Below the pieces are notes generated by a model. That model saw only the letters and a list, made by a program, of their open reading frames with translations. It made no database searches and was not told the origin of the DNA. A stretch of 64,000 nt of DNA. Origin: Lentzea cavernae (GTDB lineage: Bacteria; Actinomycetota; Actinomycetes; Mycobacteriales; Pseudonocardiaceae). Position numbers and translations under genes: made by a program. Shown here in pieces: positions 32,862 through 41,991 of the stretch. Each line of letters begins with the position of its first letter. Within the stretch, counting starts at the first letter, position 1. The stretch is taken from NCBI RefSeq assembly GCF_014653695.1, contig NZ_BNAR01000006.1, positions 476,551 to 540,550 on the forward strand. Reading direction: 5' to 3'.

Positions 32862-33593
32862 ATGGGCACCCAGCAGACCCTGCACGACTTCACCCTGAAC
32901 CTGCTCGGCGACCTGGACGCCCGTGAGGCGTTCCAGCTCGACCCGGAGGGCACCCTCGAAGCGGCTGGTCTGGGCGACATCTCGCCGGTCGACGTCCACG
33001 AGATCCTGCCGCTGGTGCTCGACAGCGCGTCCGTCGTGAAGATCGACGCGGTCGACCAGGTCCTGGCCGGAACGGGCGACCTGACCGCCGTCGACAGCCT
33101 CAAGCTGATCACCGGCACCGTCGACGGCGTCTCGGGCGTCGCGGGCATCGCCGCCCCCTCCTCGGTCACCGCGCTGGTCACCGACTTCGGCGGCCTCGGC
33201 GACGTCACCAAGACGCTCGACGTGGTGGACGCCAACCAGGTCGTCGCGGGCGTCACCGGCATCGCGGCCGACAACTCCGTCGTCTCCCAGGTCACCGAGA
33301 TCGCCGACGTCCACGGCGTCGCCGGCGTGACCGACGTGGCCGACGTGCTGGTCAAGGACCTCGACACGGACGTCCTGCTCAAGGACGTCGTGGACACCGA
33401 CGTGCTCGTCAAGGACGTCGTCGGCGACGTCGACGTCAAGGACGTCGCGGACCTGAGCAACAACGTGGTGCAGGACGTCGCGCAGGTCGGCGACCTCCAC
33501 ACCGACCTCGGCCAGGTCGTCGACGACGTGAAGGTCGGCGACATCGACCTGATCCACGACGGCATCGGCAACAACCTGGACCTGCACCTCTGA
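32862..33593 (+). CDS. IniB N-terminal-domain protein with Val/Asp/Lys repeat tail
   Basis: A 243-residue acidic protein. Residues 1-55 match the IniB N-terminal domain (TLHDFTLNLLGDLDAREAFQ, then DISPVDVHEILPLVLD). Residues about 85-243 are low-complexity, with short alternating Val-Asp-Val units (LVKDLDTDVLLKDVV, DTDVLVKDVVGDVDVKDV). The pattern of alternating hydrophobic and charged residues suggests a beta-solenoid or coil. ATG preceded by AGGAGCTTG. In M. tuberculosis iniB responds to cell-wall stress; whether this one does is inference. Not coupled to its neighbours. Confidence 0.85.
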   Translation: MGTQQTLHDFTLNLLGDLDAREAFQLDPEGTLEAAGLGDISPVDVHEILPLVLDSASVVKIDAVDQVLAGTGDLTAVDSLKLITGTVDGVSGVAGIAAPSSVTALVTDFGGLGDVTKTLDVVDANQVVAGVTGIAADNSVVSQVTEIADVHGVAGVTDVADVLVKDLDTDVLLKDVVDTDVLVKDVVGDVDVKDVADLSNNVVQDVAQVGDLHTDLGQVVDDVKVGDIDLIHDGIGNNLDLHL

Positions 33594-33731
33594 TCCAGCG
33601 CCTCCGAGCCGCCTCGCCCTCGTCCAGGCGGCTCCCAGGGGACCTGTGACGGCCGCTGTGCGCTCTGCCCCCGAGCGCGGGCGTCCGCTGCCCCCACCAG
33701 CGCCCACCCCCTCCTGCGGGCGCTGAGAACG

Positions 33732-33770
33732 CAGTCGAGCCCCGGACCGCGGCGGTCCGGGGCTCGACTG
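33732..33770. terminator. Strong bidirectional terminator
   Basis: A perfect 17-bp stem (33732-33748 with 33754-33770) and 5-nt loop GCGGC, with core GAGCCCCGGACC and its complement. It sits 138 bp after the IniB-like stop and 47 bp before the end of the convergent ATPase gene, so it can serve both. The rest of 33594-33817 has no gene. Confidence 0.85.
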
Positions 33771-33817
33771 TCCGGCAGAACTTGCGACTGTCCGGAACTA
33801 CTGCTGGGCGACGACTG

Positions 33818-34618
33818 TCAGGACGAGACGGTCTCGCTGAGGGACTCGCGTTCCGCGGCGGCCCACTTCTCGACGTCCACCGCGGGCTTGCCGCCGACGT
33901 TCAGCAGCCGCGCCACCCTGGACCGCAGCGCCACGAAGGCCTCGTCGGTCCGCGTGGTCACCTGGTCGCGCTCGGCGGGCAGCGGGACCTCGAGGTCCGC
34001 CACCAGCTTCGCGGGCGACTTGGAGAGCACCAGGATGCGGTCACCCAGGTACACCGACTCGTCGATGTCGTGCGTGACGACGAGGACCGTCGTGTCGTGC
34101 TCGCGGCGCACGCGCAGCAACAGGTCCTCCAGCTCGAAGCGGGTCTGCGCGTCCACCGAGGCGAACGGCTCGTCCATCAGCAACAGCGCCGGCCGGAACG
34201 CCAGAGCGCGCGCGATCGCCACACGCTGTTGCATGCCACCGGAAAGCTGCCACGGACGCTTCTTGGCGGCCGCGGACAGGCCCACCCACTCCAGTGCCTC
34301 CGCGGCGCGAGCGCGGCGCTCGGCACGCGGCAGGGACCGCAGCGGGAACTCGACGTTGCCCTGCACGGTGAGCCAGGGGAACAGCGAGCGCTGGTAGTCC
34401 TGGAACACCACCGCGAGGTGGGAGCCCTTCAGGGACACGTCACCGCGGGAGGGCGCGATGAGCCCCGAGATCGTGCGCAGCAGCGTGGACTTGCCGCAGC
34501 CGGACGGTCCGACCACGCACACCAGCTCACCGGCGCGGACGGTGAACGTGAGGCCACCGATGGCCTCGTAGTCGCCGTAGGTGTGGCCCAGGTCGGCCAC
34601 CTCAAGCATGTTGCTCAT
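33818..34618 (-). CDS. ABC transporter ATP-binding protein, SsuB/TauB family
   Basis: A 266-residue ATPase with Walker A VVGPSGCGKSTLLRTISGL, Q-loop FQDYQRSLFPWLT, signature QLSGGMQQRVAIARAL, Walker B LLLMDEPFASVDAQ and VTHDIDESVYLGDR. The SsuB/TauB/NrtD family is clear. ATG 34618 follows GAGGAG by 7 nt and overlaps the permease stop by 17 nt. Last in a three-gene unit with two permeases; likely partner receptor is the lipoprotein at 30323-31339. Confidence 0.92.
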   Translation of the reverse strand: MSNMLEVADLGHTYGDYEAIGGLTFTVRAGELVCVVGPSGCGKSTLLRTISGLIAPSRGDVSLKGSHLAVVFQDYQRSLFPWLTVQGNVEFPLRSLPRAERRARAAEALEWVGLSAAAKKRPWQLSGGMQQRVAIARALAFRPALLLMDEPFASVDAQTRFELEDLLLRVRREHDTTVLVVTHDIDESVYLGDRILVLSKSPAKLVADLEVPLPAERDQVTTRTDEAFVALRSRVARLLNVGGKPAVDVEKWAAAERESLSETVSS

Positions 34619-35369
34619 CCCTGCTCCTCGGTTGCCAAGCCAAAGCCCTGCGTTCCACCGCCAGAAGCACGGTGTTCAGTCCGTAGCCGAGCACGCCCAA
34701 CAGGACGATGCCCGCCCACATGCGCGTGTAGTCGAACTCGCGCTGTGCCTGCATGAGTTGTGAACCGATGCCGTTGTCCGTGCCCACGAGCTCGGAGATG
34801 ACCATCAGCACCAGGGAGAGCGACAGGGACACCCTCAGCCCGGCGAAGATCTTCGGAGAGGCCGCGGGCAGCACGACTCCCAGAACCCATTGGTAGCGCG
34901 GGATCTGGAAGACCGCGGAAGTGTCCACTTTGGTCACGTCGACGGAACGGGCGCCGTCCACGGTGTTGAGCAGCACCGGCCAGATGACGCCGAAGACGAT
35001 CGTGGCGAGCTGCATCGAGGTGCCGCCCTTGAACAGCAGCAGGAACACCGGCACCAGCGCGGGCGGCGGGATCGACCGCAGGAACACCAGCAGCGGTCCC
35101 GCGTACTCCATCGCCCGGTCGGAGCGGCCCAGCAGCAGTCCCAGCGCGACGCCGATGACCGAGGCGATCGCCCAGCCCGACAACAGCCGGCTGATCGACG
35201 GCAGGATGTGCTCGGTGACGTTCTCCGGTTCGAGGACCCACCACTCCCAGGCCGCCGTCACGATGTCGGACGGCGGAGGGAAGAACGGGTCTTCGGCCAG
35301 CATCCCGAAGACCTGCCACACGACGATCAGACCGGCGAACACGGTCCACCGTTGGAAGAACTTGTTCAC
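34602..35369 (-). CDS. ABC transporter permease, SsuC/TauC family (second subunit)
   Basis: A 255-residue permease with about six TM segments. The coupling EAA-like loop reads VDTSAVFQIPRYQWVLGVVL then AASPKIFAGLRVSLSLSLVL. GTG 35369 overlaps the stop of the upstream permease (GTGA). Sequence differs clearly from the first permease, so the transporter probably uses a heterodimer. It contains VFLRSIPPPALVPVFLLLF, typical of the family. Confidence 0.9.
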   Translation of the reverse strand: MNKFFQRWTVFAGLIVVWQVFGMLAEDPFFPPPSDIVTAAWEWWVLEPENVTEHILPSISRLLSGWAIASVIGVALGLLLGRSDRAMEYAGPLLVFLRSIPPPALVPVFLLLFKGGTSMQLATIVFGVIWPVLLNTVDGARSVDVTKVDTSAVFQIPRYQWVLGVVLPAASPKIFAGLRVSLSLSLVLMVISELVGTDNGIGSQLMQAQREFDYTRMWAGIVLLGVLGYGLNTVLLAVERRALAWQPRSRDEQHA

Positions 35370-36109
35370 CAGGCCACCCAACGCCGGCGGACGCGCTCGA
35401 GACCGTTGTTCAGCAGGACGCCGATCACGCCCGCGACCACGGTGCCGACCAGCACCTGGTCCATCCGGCCGGGCCCGCTGCGGGCCTCCATGATGAAGTA
35501 GCCGAGACCGATGTCGGCGCCGGCCATGAGCTCCACGCTCACCAGCACGATCAGCGCGGTGGTCGCCGCGAGCCTGATTCCGGTGAGGACGAACGGCAAC
35601 GCGCTCGGCAACGCCACCCTGAACAGCACGCCCACACGTCCGGTGCCGAAAACCCGTGACGTCTCAACGAGCAACGGGTCCAGCTCGTCGAGCGCGTAGA
35701 TGGTGTTGAACAAGATCGGCCACAGTGCCGCGTAGACCGCGAGCGTGATCTTCGTTTCCGGGCCGAAGCCCAGCATCACGAGCGCGAGCGGAATCAGTGC
35801 CACAGAAGGGATCGGGCGCAGGAACTCGATGACCGCGCGGGTCGCGTGGCGCACGGCCGGGACGCTGCCCAGCACGAGTCCACTCGGCACCGCGATGGCG
35901 ATCGCGATCCCGATGGCGATCAGCACGGCCAGAACCGTTGCCACGACATGACTGATGAAATCGGGAGAGATCAACTGCCTGACGAGCTCGCCGAACACGA
36001 CGGACGGTGGCGGGAGCGAGTCGGCGGGTAGGAGGGGAGAGCGTCCTAAGAGCTCCCAGAGCGCGAGGAATCCGGCTATGCCGATGAGTCCCCGTGTGAA
36101 CGCACGCAC
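35366..36109 (-). CDS. ABC transporter permease, SsuC/TauC family (first subunit)
   Basis: A 247-residue permease beginning MRAFTRGLIGIAGFLALWEL, with six hydrophobic segments, IEFLRPIPSVALIPLALVML and a coupling loop containing VETSRVFGTGRVGVLFRVAL. First gene of the three-gene operon (permease-permease-ATPase). Only 80 bp separate it from the end of the STAND-NTPase gene to the right, which must hold the promoter. Confidence 0.9.
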   Translation of the reverse strand: MRAFTRGLIGIAGFLALWELLGRSPLLPADSLPPPSVVFGELVRQLISPDFISHVVATVLAVLIAIGIAIAIAVPSGLVLGSVPAVRHATRAVIEFLRPIPSVALIPLALVMLGFGPETKITLAVYAALWPILFNTIYALDELDPLLVETSRVFGTGRVGVLFRVALPSALPFVLTGIRLAATTALIVLVSVELMAGADIGLGYFIMEARSGPGRMDQVLVGTVVAGVIGVLLNNGLERVRRRWVAW

Positions 36110-36189
36110 TCGGTCACCCTAGAGAGTGCGTCACCAGTTCACAATGCGTGCTTGCTCAACTGCGGCTCGTTCCGACACATCGCGTCGGT

Positions 36190-38922
36190 TCAGCAGACCT
36201 CGACGCGCTCCACTTCGCCGAAGCTCTTAACCCATTCGGAGTCCGTGAGGCGTGCGCCGTCTTTTTCACACATCCTCTTGATGATCTGACCGGTGTCGAG
36301 GTCGTACGGCAGCAGCTCGGGGTCCTGACCCCCGCTGCGCACCAGGAAGTCGCGGTTCTGCGGCCGGTAGACCGCGCGCGTCGAGCCGCCGTGCCCGACG
36401 ACGTACGCGAGCCGGTCCGCCGGACGGTCGTTCGTGTAGAGCTGCTGCACCTCGAAGATGTTGTCGCGCACCACGGCCACCCGGCCGTCGTCGGAGAACG
36501 TCACACGCGCTCCCGCACGCAACGCCGTGTCGAGCCGTGCGCGCAGCACGGGCGACTCGCTCGGAACGCGCTGCCACACCTCGACGACCGACTCCGGCGA
36601 GGAGTGCTCGACGGCGAGCCAGCGTCCGTCGCCGCTGTAGGTGATGCCGCGGACGTAGACGTGCTGCGCCAGCGCCGGCGCGGCGGGCTCGACGGTGCCG
36701 CCGATGCTCCAGAACTCGATGGTCGTGGTGCCGGTGGCCTCGTCCCAGATCCCGGTGGCGAGCTCACGGCCGTCCTGGCTCAGCGCGACGGTCTCGGGGT
36801 TGCGCACCGGCATCGGCAGCTTGCGGGGGGTGCGCGGGTCGCTCAGGTCGTAGAGTTCCGCGTGCTCGGACTCGTCCGGCGTCGGGAGCCCGACGTCCAC
36901 CGCGTCGCCGACCTTGCCGACGAGCCGGGAGCCGTCCGGGCTGAGGTCGAGCGTGTGGAACCTCGTCGGCAGCGCCGCGAGGTACGTGATGTCGTTCGCG
37001 TCGTTGACGGCCCACAGGTGTTCCTGGCCGTTGTCGTCCTTGGTGACCGCACGGCGTTCGGCGAGCTTCACGACCCTGTGGCGGGCGGCGAACTTCTTGC
37101 CCGGCTCCGCCTTGTCGCCGTCGATGCCCCACATCCGGTCGGTGCCGTCCTGGTCGGTCACAGCCGCCATCTCACCGCGAGGGGCGACCACCACGTCGGC
37201 GTCGTCCTTGGGAGTGCCGGTGAACGGGATGCCGCGCGCGACCGCGCTCGACAGCCGCAGCACCTTCTCCGCCTCGGGCGACGGGCTGACCTCGTACCCG
37301 ACCAGCGCGTACTTGTCCGCGTACGGCCGCCGTTGCTCCAGCAGCGCCTCGGACTGCGACAGCGCCTTGCCGCCGAGCGCGCTCGCGTTCATCTCGGTGA
37401 TCTTGCGTTCGTTCGAGAGCGCGTAGACGACCGTGCCGGGCACCAGTGCGATCAGCACCGCCATGACCGCGATCAACGCCGTCGAACGGCGCGTCTCGCG
37501 CTTGGCGCTCATGTCGACGAACCTGCGTTCCTGCACCGTCAGGAACTCGCCGAGCTCCTTGGCCTTGCGCAGCCGCACGCCCCGGTAGAGCGCCAGCGGG
37601 TCGCGGTCGCTCGCCTCCCACAGCTCGATCGCGGTGACGAGCTGCTGGTGCGTCCTGAGGTTCTCGCGTTCCTCGTCGATCCACTCGGCGAGCCGGGGCC
37701 AGCGCAGCACGGCGTCGTGCGTGAGCTCGGCGCCGTCCTCGGTGAGCGCCACCAGCCTGGCCTTCACGAGGAGCTCGAGCAGGTGCGCGCCGACGTCCAC
37801 CCTGCGGGTGCGGCGTTGCACGATCCCGTTGCGCTGCACGGAGACGAGCCTCAGGAAGAACTGCCGGGCCGCTGCCCGGTCCGCCTCGTCCAGCCCGGCG
37901 AAGAAGGTCTCAGCGCCGTGCGCGACGACGTGCTCGACGCCGCCGGACTCCTCGAAGCCCGCGAGCGACAGGGTCATGCCGCGCTTGCGCCGCCACGTCT
38001 CGGCCAGCGCCTGCTGCACCAGCGGGAGCGCGTGCTGGTTCGCGGCGTCGGCGACCAGCCGCGCGATCACCGCCGTCTCGACGGTAGCGCCGATCTTGGC
38101 GGCGGGTTCGGTGATGGCGCGGCGCAACTGGTCCGCGCTCATCGGCTCGACGGTGATCTCGGTGGCGCGGACGCCCGTGGCCCGCCAGCGCCGCAGGTGG
38201 TCGGCTCGCACGGACAGCACGACGCGGGGGCAGCGGGTGACGGCGGTGATGAACCCGACCGCGTCCAGCGCCTTCTCCGCGTCGTCGACCAGCAGCACGA
38301 GGCCCGGCCTGTGCTGGCGGATCCGCAGCCTGAGGTGGTCGGGGTCCGCGCGGAACTCCTCGGCCAGCTGGTCCGCGGTCGTGTTCTCGAAGACGTCCGC
38401 GAGCGCGACGGCCAGGTCGTGGACCGGGTCCTGCGCGGGCGTGACCACCACGCAGTCGTCCAGGGCGGGCCGCAGACCGGCCCTGAGCAACGACGTCCGG
38501 CCCGAGCCCGAGGCTCCGACGACGACAGTGACGGGCGTGGCCTTGACCGACTCGACGACCTGCTCCACGAGGCACTCACGCCCGAAGTAGTGCTTCGCGT
38601 CGTGCTCGCTGAAGGGGGCGCTGCCGGGGTACGGCGCGTCGGGGTGCAACGGCTGCGTGTGCTCGGCGGCGAGTTCGCGCCACCGCTTGGTCCACGAGGC
38701 CGGGTCGGCCTCGCAGGCCCGCACGAACGCGAGCGTCAGGGCGAGCGAGGGCAGCTTGCGCCCACCGGCCGCGTCGGACAACGCGGTCGGCGAGTAGTTC
38801 GCACGCCGGGCCAGCTCGCGATAGCTCGGTTTGCCTGCCTGGTCACGCAGTCTGCGCAGGTCACCGGCGAACCGCAGCAGCGCGGTGTCCTCCGGGCCCA
38901 GCGGACGTTCCCCTCTTGGCAT
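36190..38922 (-). CDS. HTH-STAND NTPase-TM-beta-propeller protein, copy A (Walker A lysine replaced)
   Basis: A 910-residue multidomain protein: XRE-type HTH (about 10-85), nSTAND1-like P-loop domain (about 110-410), a single TM helix (about 480-502) and a WD40/beta-propeller-like C-terminus (about 540-890). Walker A is GASGSGRTS with Arg142 where Lys is expected, and Walker B LLVDDAEKA has lost one acidic residue relative to copy B (VVVDQFEEL), so NTP hydrolysis may be impaired. ATG follows AGGAGGC by 6 nt. It is a tandem paralogue of the gene at 39038-41752; the pair may act together. Cytosolic HTH with external propeller would make it a transmembrane sensor (inference). Confidence 0.88.
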   Translation of the reverse strand: MPRGERPLGPEDTALLRFAGDLRRLRDQAGKPSYRELARRANYSPTALSDAAGGRKLPSLALTLAFVRACEADPASWTKRWRELAAEHTQPLHPDAPYPGSAPFSEHDAKHYFGRECLVEQVVESVKATPVTVVVGASGSGRTSLLRAGLRPALDDCVVVTPAQDPVHDLAVALADVFENTTADQLAEEFRADPDHLRLRIRQHRPGLVLLVDDAEKALDAVGFITAVTRCPRVVLSVRADHLRRWRATGVRATEITVEPMSADQLRRAITEPAAKIGATVETAVIARLVADAANQHALPLVQQALAETWRRKRGMTLSLAGFEESGGVEHVVAHGAETFFAGLDEADRAAARQFFLRLVSVQRNGIVQRRTRRVDVGAHLLELLVKARLVALTEDGAELTHDAVLRWPRLAEWIDEERENLRTHQQLVTAIELWEASDRDPLALYRGVRLRKAKELGEFLTVQERRFVDMSAKRETRRSTALIAVMAVLIALVPGTVVYALSNERKITEMNASALGGKALSQSEALLEQRRPYADKYALVGYEVSPSPEAEKVLRLSSAVARGIPFTGTPKDDADVVVAPRGEMAAVTDQDGTDRMWGIDGDKAEPGKKFAARHRVVKLAERRAVTKDDNGQEHLWAVNDANDITYLAALPTRFHTLDLSPDGSRLVGKVGDAVDVGLPTPDESEHAELYDLSDPRTPRKLPMPVRNPETVALSQDGRELATGIWDEATGTTTIEFWSIGGTVEPAAPALAQHVYVRGITYSGDGRWLAVEHSSPESVVEVWQRVPSESPVLRARLDTALRAGARVTFSDDGRVAVVRDNIFEVQQLYTNDRPADRLAYVVGHGGSTRAVYRPQNRDFLVRSGGQDPELLPYDLDTGQIIKRMCEKDGARLTDSEWVKSFGEVERVEVC

Positions 38923-39037
38923 GCCGCCTCCTGGCCGGATTGTCCACCAGAGGTTCGCCCTCCGTCTAACGGCCCGCTAACCAGCCACCATCCGGCGGTG
39001 TGCTTCGTGATCGTTTCACCTACCGGACGCTGGGCGT

Positions 39038-41752
39038 TCAGTCGCGGCACGGCGGGGTGAAGTCGAGATCGCCGAAGAACCGCTCCCACTCCTCGCGGCT
39101 CATCCGCGGAATGGCCTGCTCGCAGATCCGGACGGACGGGTCGCGCGGATCGGCGTTCCACAACCGCACCGCCCGGTCCGCACCTCCGGTGACGACCCCG
39201 TCACCCTTGGGCGTCAGGCCGGCCGCCGTGACCGGCCCGGCGTGCCCGCGCAGCAACGCCTGCTCCACCGGGTCGCCGTCGCCCAGCCGCCACAGCCGCA
39301 CCAGGCCGTCGTCGGTGGCGACGGCCACCCGTCCGGCGCCGAGCCAGGCCGACGTCACCTCACCACCGCCGGACGGGATCTCGGCGCGCAGCACGGGGGC
39401 GCGCGGATCGGCGGTGTCCCAGAGGTGGACGGCCGTGCGGGCGGTGGTCAGCAGCGCGCCGTCGCCGGTGAACTGGGCGTCGCCGGCGAACTCCCTGGTC
39501 AGGGACAGGAGCTTGACGTCACGCGGGTCGGACACGTCGGCCAGGTGCACGGCGTGGCCCGTGGTGACGGCGGCGAGGACGCGGCCGTCCTGGCGGAACG
39601 ACAGGCCCACCAGCGGCCCGAGGCCGAGCTGGGCGGTGGTGAGCAGCCTCGGCCGGTCCTGGCGCAGGTCCGTCCAGAAGCTCAGGGTGCCGTCCGCGTC
39701 GGTGGTGACGAGAGCGGTGCCCTGCCAGGCGATCGCGGCGGCGCGCACGGGAAGCACGGCGAGTTCGCGCGGTTTGCCGAGAGAGACGTCGACGACGTGC
39801 ACGGCACCGTCGTCGCTCACGGACGCCACGAGGCCACCGGTCGAGTCCATCGCGAGCGCGGTGACGGCGCCGGAGTGCCTGGTGGCGTCGTGGGAGGTGC
39901 GCGGGGACGGCAGGTCGTCCAGCGAGGTGAGCACGACGGTGCCGTCGCGGTGCCCGGTCGCCACCTGCTGCTGGGTGGGGCCGACCACGAGCGCGGTGAC
40001 GTCGGACTGGGCTTCGCGCAGCACCTGCGAGGGCACGTCCTCCTGCCGCAGACCGTTGCGCGCCTGGGGCAACGGCACGAGCCGGTAGGCGGCGAGCGCG
40101 ACCTGCTGGGCCAGGGCGGGGTTCGTGGAACGCAGGGCGGCGGCCTCCCCCACGGCCCTGAGCACGGCGGCGTTGGCGCGTTGCTCGTCGGCGGTCCTGC
40201 CGGCCTGCAAGGCGAAGACGGTCGAACTGGCGGCGACGACCACGAGCGCGGCGAGAGCGGCGAGCAGCTGGCGCTGACGGCGGGTGCGTCTCCGTGCGCT
40301 CCGCGAGACCTCTTGTTCCGCGGCCCTGCTCGCGGCGAGGAAGGCGCGTTCCCCGGCGTTGAGGGACAGTCCCTCGGGGACGTTGGCCAGGCGGCGCCCC
40401 CTGAACAGCACGCCGGCGTCGCGGTCGAGCGACTCCCACGTCTGCGTGGCGTGGGTGAGCTCGCGCTGCGCCTTGATGTTCTCGCGCTCCTCCTCGACCC
40501 AGCGCTGCAACGCGGGCCAGCTGCGGATCAACGCCTCGTGCGCCAGCTCCACGCCATCGCGGTCGATCACCACGAGCCTCGCCGCCGCCAGCGCGAACAG
40601 CACCTCGTCGTCGGCTTCGAGCTCGGCGTGCTGCGCGCGGCGTTTCGTGTCCTCGGCGGTGACGAGCCGCAGCAGGATCCGCTTGGCCTGTTCCCGCCCC
40701 TGCGGCGACAGGGAGTCGAAGACCTCCTGCGCGGTGCGGGCGACCGCGTGCTCGAGGCCGCCGACCTCCTCGTAACCGGCGAGCGTCAGCGTCATGCCGC
40801 GCCGGTGCTGCCAGGTCTGCGCGAGCGCGTGCGACAGCAACGGCAACACGGCCGCCTGTCCCACCGCGTCGGCCATGAGCCTGGCCAGCAGCGCCGTCTC
40901 GACCTTGGCCCCCACGACCGCGGCGGGTTCGGTGATGGCGAGCCGGAGCTCGTCCGGGGTCATGGGCCCGAGCAGGAGCTGGGCGCCGGCGAGGGCCTCG
41001 ACCAGGTCGGGATGCCGCGCGCAGTGGCCGTAGTAGTCGGCACGCACACCGATGACGACCTTCGTGCAGCCGACGAGCGCCGTGACCAACCACTGGCGGA
41101 GCTCTTCGTCGCGGCACAACGTGAACAGCTCCTCGAACTGGTCCACGACCACGAGGTGCCCGTGCACGCGGCGCAGCCGCGCCGGGTCCTGCAGCTCGCG
41201 GGCCAGCGCGACCGCCTCCCCGCCGGTGAGCCGGGCGAGCGCGATCGCGCACTCCTCCACGGGGTTCGCGCCGGGCGTGAACAACAGCACCGGCTCCCGG
41301 GTCCGGGCGACGAGTCCGGCCCGCAGCAACGACGACTTGCCCACGCCGGACGGTCCGAACAGGCCGGTGAACCGGTTCTTCGTGCTCAGCAGTTCGGCCG
41401 TCACCCGCTCACGACCGAAGAACTTCGGCGCGTCACCGGGCTGGAACATCGCCAGCCCCACGTAAGGACTGTCGTTCGCCGCACGGGGCCCGGCCTCGGC
41501 CACGGCGCGCCACCGCCGCGCCCACTCCTCCGGATCGGCGTCACACGCCTTCGCGTACGCCTTCGTCACCGCGAGGCTGGGCAGCTTCCGCCCACCCGCC
41601 GCCTCCGACAACGCCGCCGCCGAGTAGTGCGCCCTCCTGCTCAGCTCCCGGTAGGTGGGGCTGCCCGCACGCTCCCGCAGCCGGCGCAGATCCGCCGCGA
41701 ACCGCAGGAGACCGCTCTCGCCCTCGTCGAGAGGGCGTTCCCGTCTCGGCAT
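39038..41752 (-). CDS. HTH-STAND NTPase-TM-WD40 protein, copy B (intact Walker motifs)
   Basis: A 904-residue paralogue of copy A. XRE-type HTH (about 10-85, DLRRLRERAGSPTYRELSRR), NTPase with canonical Walker A GPSGVGKSSLLRAG (Lys139) and Walker B VVVDQFEELFTL, a winged-helix-like segment, one TM (about 505-525, LLAALAALVVVAASSTVFAL) and WD40-like repeats with recognisable VTALAMDSTGGLVASVSDDG and VTGGADRAVRLW units. ATG 41752 (MPRRERP) matches the copy A N-terminus; an upstream ATG gives 13 extra residues. 115 bp separate the pair. STAND proteins of this architecture occur in conflict and developmental systems of multicellular bacteria. Confidence 0.9.
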   Translation of the reverse strand: MPRRERPLDEGESGLLRFAADLRRLRERAGSPTYRELSRRAHYSAAALSEAAGGRKLPSLAVTKAYAKACDADPEEWARRWRAVAEAGPRAANDSPYVGLAMFQPGDAPKFFGRERVTAELLSTKNRFTGLFGPSGVGKSSLLRAGLVARTREPVLLFTPGANPVEECAIALARLTGGEAVALARELQDPARLRRVHGHLVVVDQFEELFTLCRDEELRQWLVTALVGCTKVVIGVRADYYGHCARHPDLVEALAGAQLLLGPMTPDELRLAITEPAAVVGAKVETALLARLMADAVGQAAVLPLLSHALAQTWQHRRGMTLTLAGYEEVGGLEHAVARTAQEVFDSLSPQGREQAKRILLRLVTAEDTKRRAQHAELEADDEVLFALAAARLVVIDRDGVELAHEALIRSWPALQRWVEEERENIKAQRELTHATQTWESLDRDAGVLFRGRRLANVPEGLSLNAGERAFLAASRAAEQEVSRSARRRTRRQRQLLAALAALVVVAASSTVFALQAGRTADEQRANAAVLRAVGEAAALRSTNPALAQQVALAAYRLVPLPQARNGLRQEDVPSQVLREAQSDVTALVVGPTQQQVATGHRDGTVVLTSLDDLPSPRTSHDATRHSGAVTALAMDSTGGLVASVSDDGAVHVVDVSLGKPRELAVLPVRAAAIAWQGTALVTTDADGTLSFWTDLRQDRPRLLTTAQLGLGPLVGLSFRQDGRVLAAVTTGHAVHLADVSDPRDVKLLSLTREFAGDAQFTGDGALLTTARTAVHLWDTADPRAPVLRAEIPSGGGEVTSAWLGAGRVAVATDDGLVRLWRLGDGDPVEQALLRGHAGPVTAAGLTPKGDGVVTGGADRAVRLWNADPRDPSVRICEQAIPRMSREEWERFFGDLDFTPPCRD

Positions 41753-41884
41753 CCCGTCATTGTTCAGAGAACTTTGTTCAGCGGCCAACACATGACCGTG
41801 AACAACCCGTTCGCCCTAACGTCGTCGAAGACGCAACTGCACGGGGAAGACCCGGTGCTCGCGCCCCGAACCGGCGCCGGAGTG

Positions 41885-41918
41885 GCCGTGGGTGGCGACA
41901 CACGACGCCACCCACGGC
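41885..41918 (-). terminator. Terminator of the parA-scpAB-rluB operon
   Basis: GCCGTGGGTGGCG (41885-41897), 8-nt loop, CGCCACCCACGGC (41906-41918): a perfect 13-bp stem 74 nt past the rluB stop on the minus strand. The remaining 41753-41991 contains nothing else recognisable, besides the promoter of copy B. Confidence 0.8.
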
Positions 41919-41991
41919 TCACGCACGTCGGCAGACCGGCAGATCCGCCCAGTGCACGGGTTTCGCCGGGCGAGCGGGGTTCAGGTTCCGA

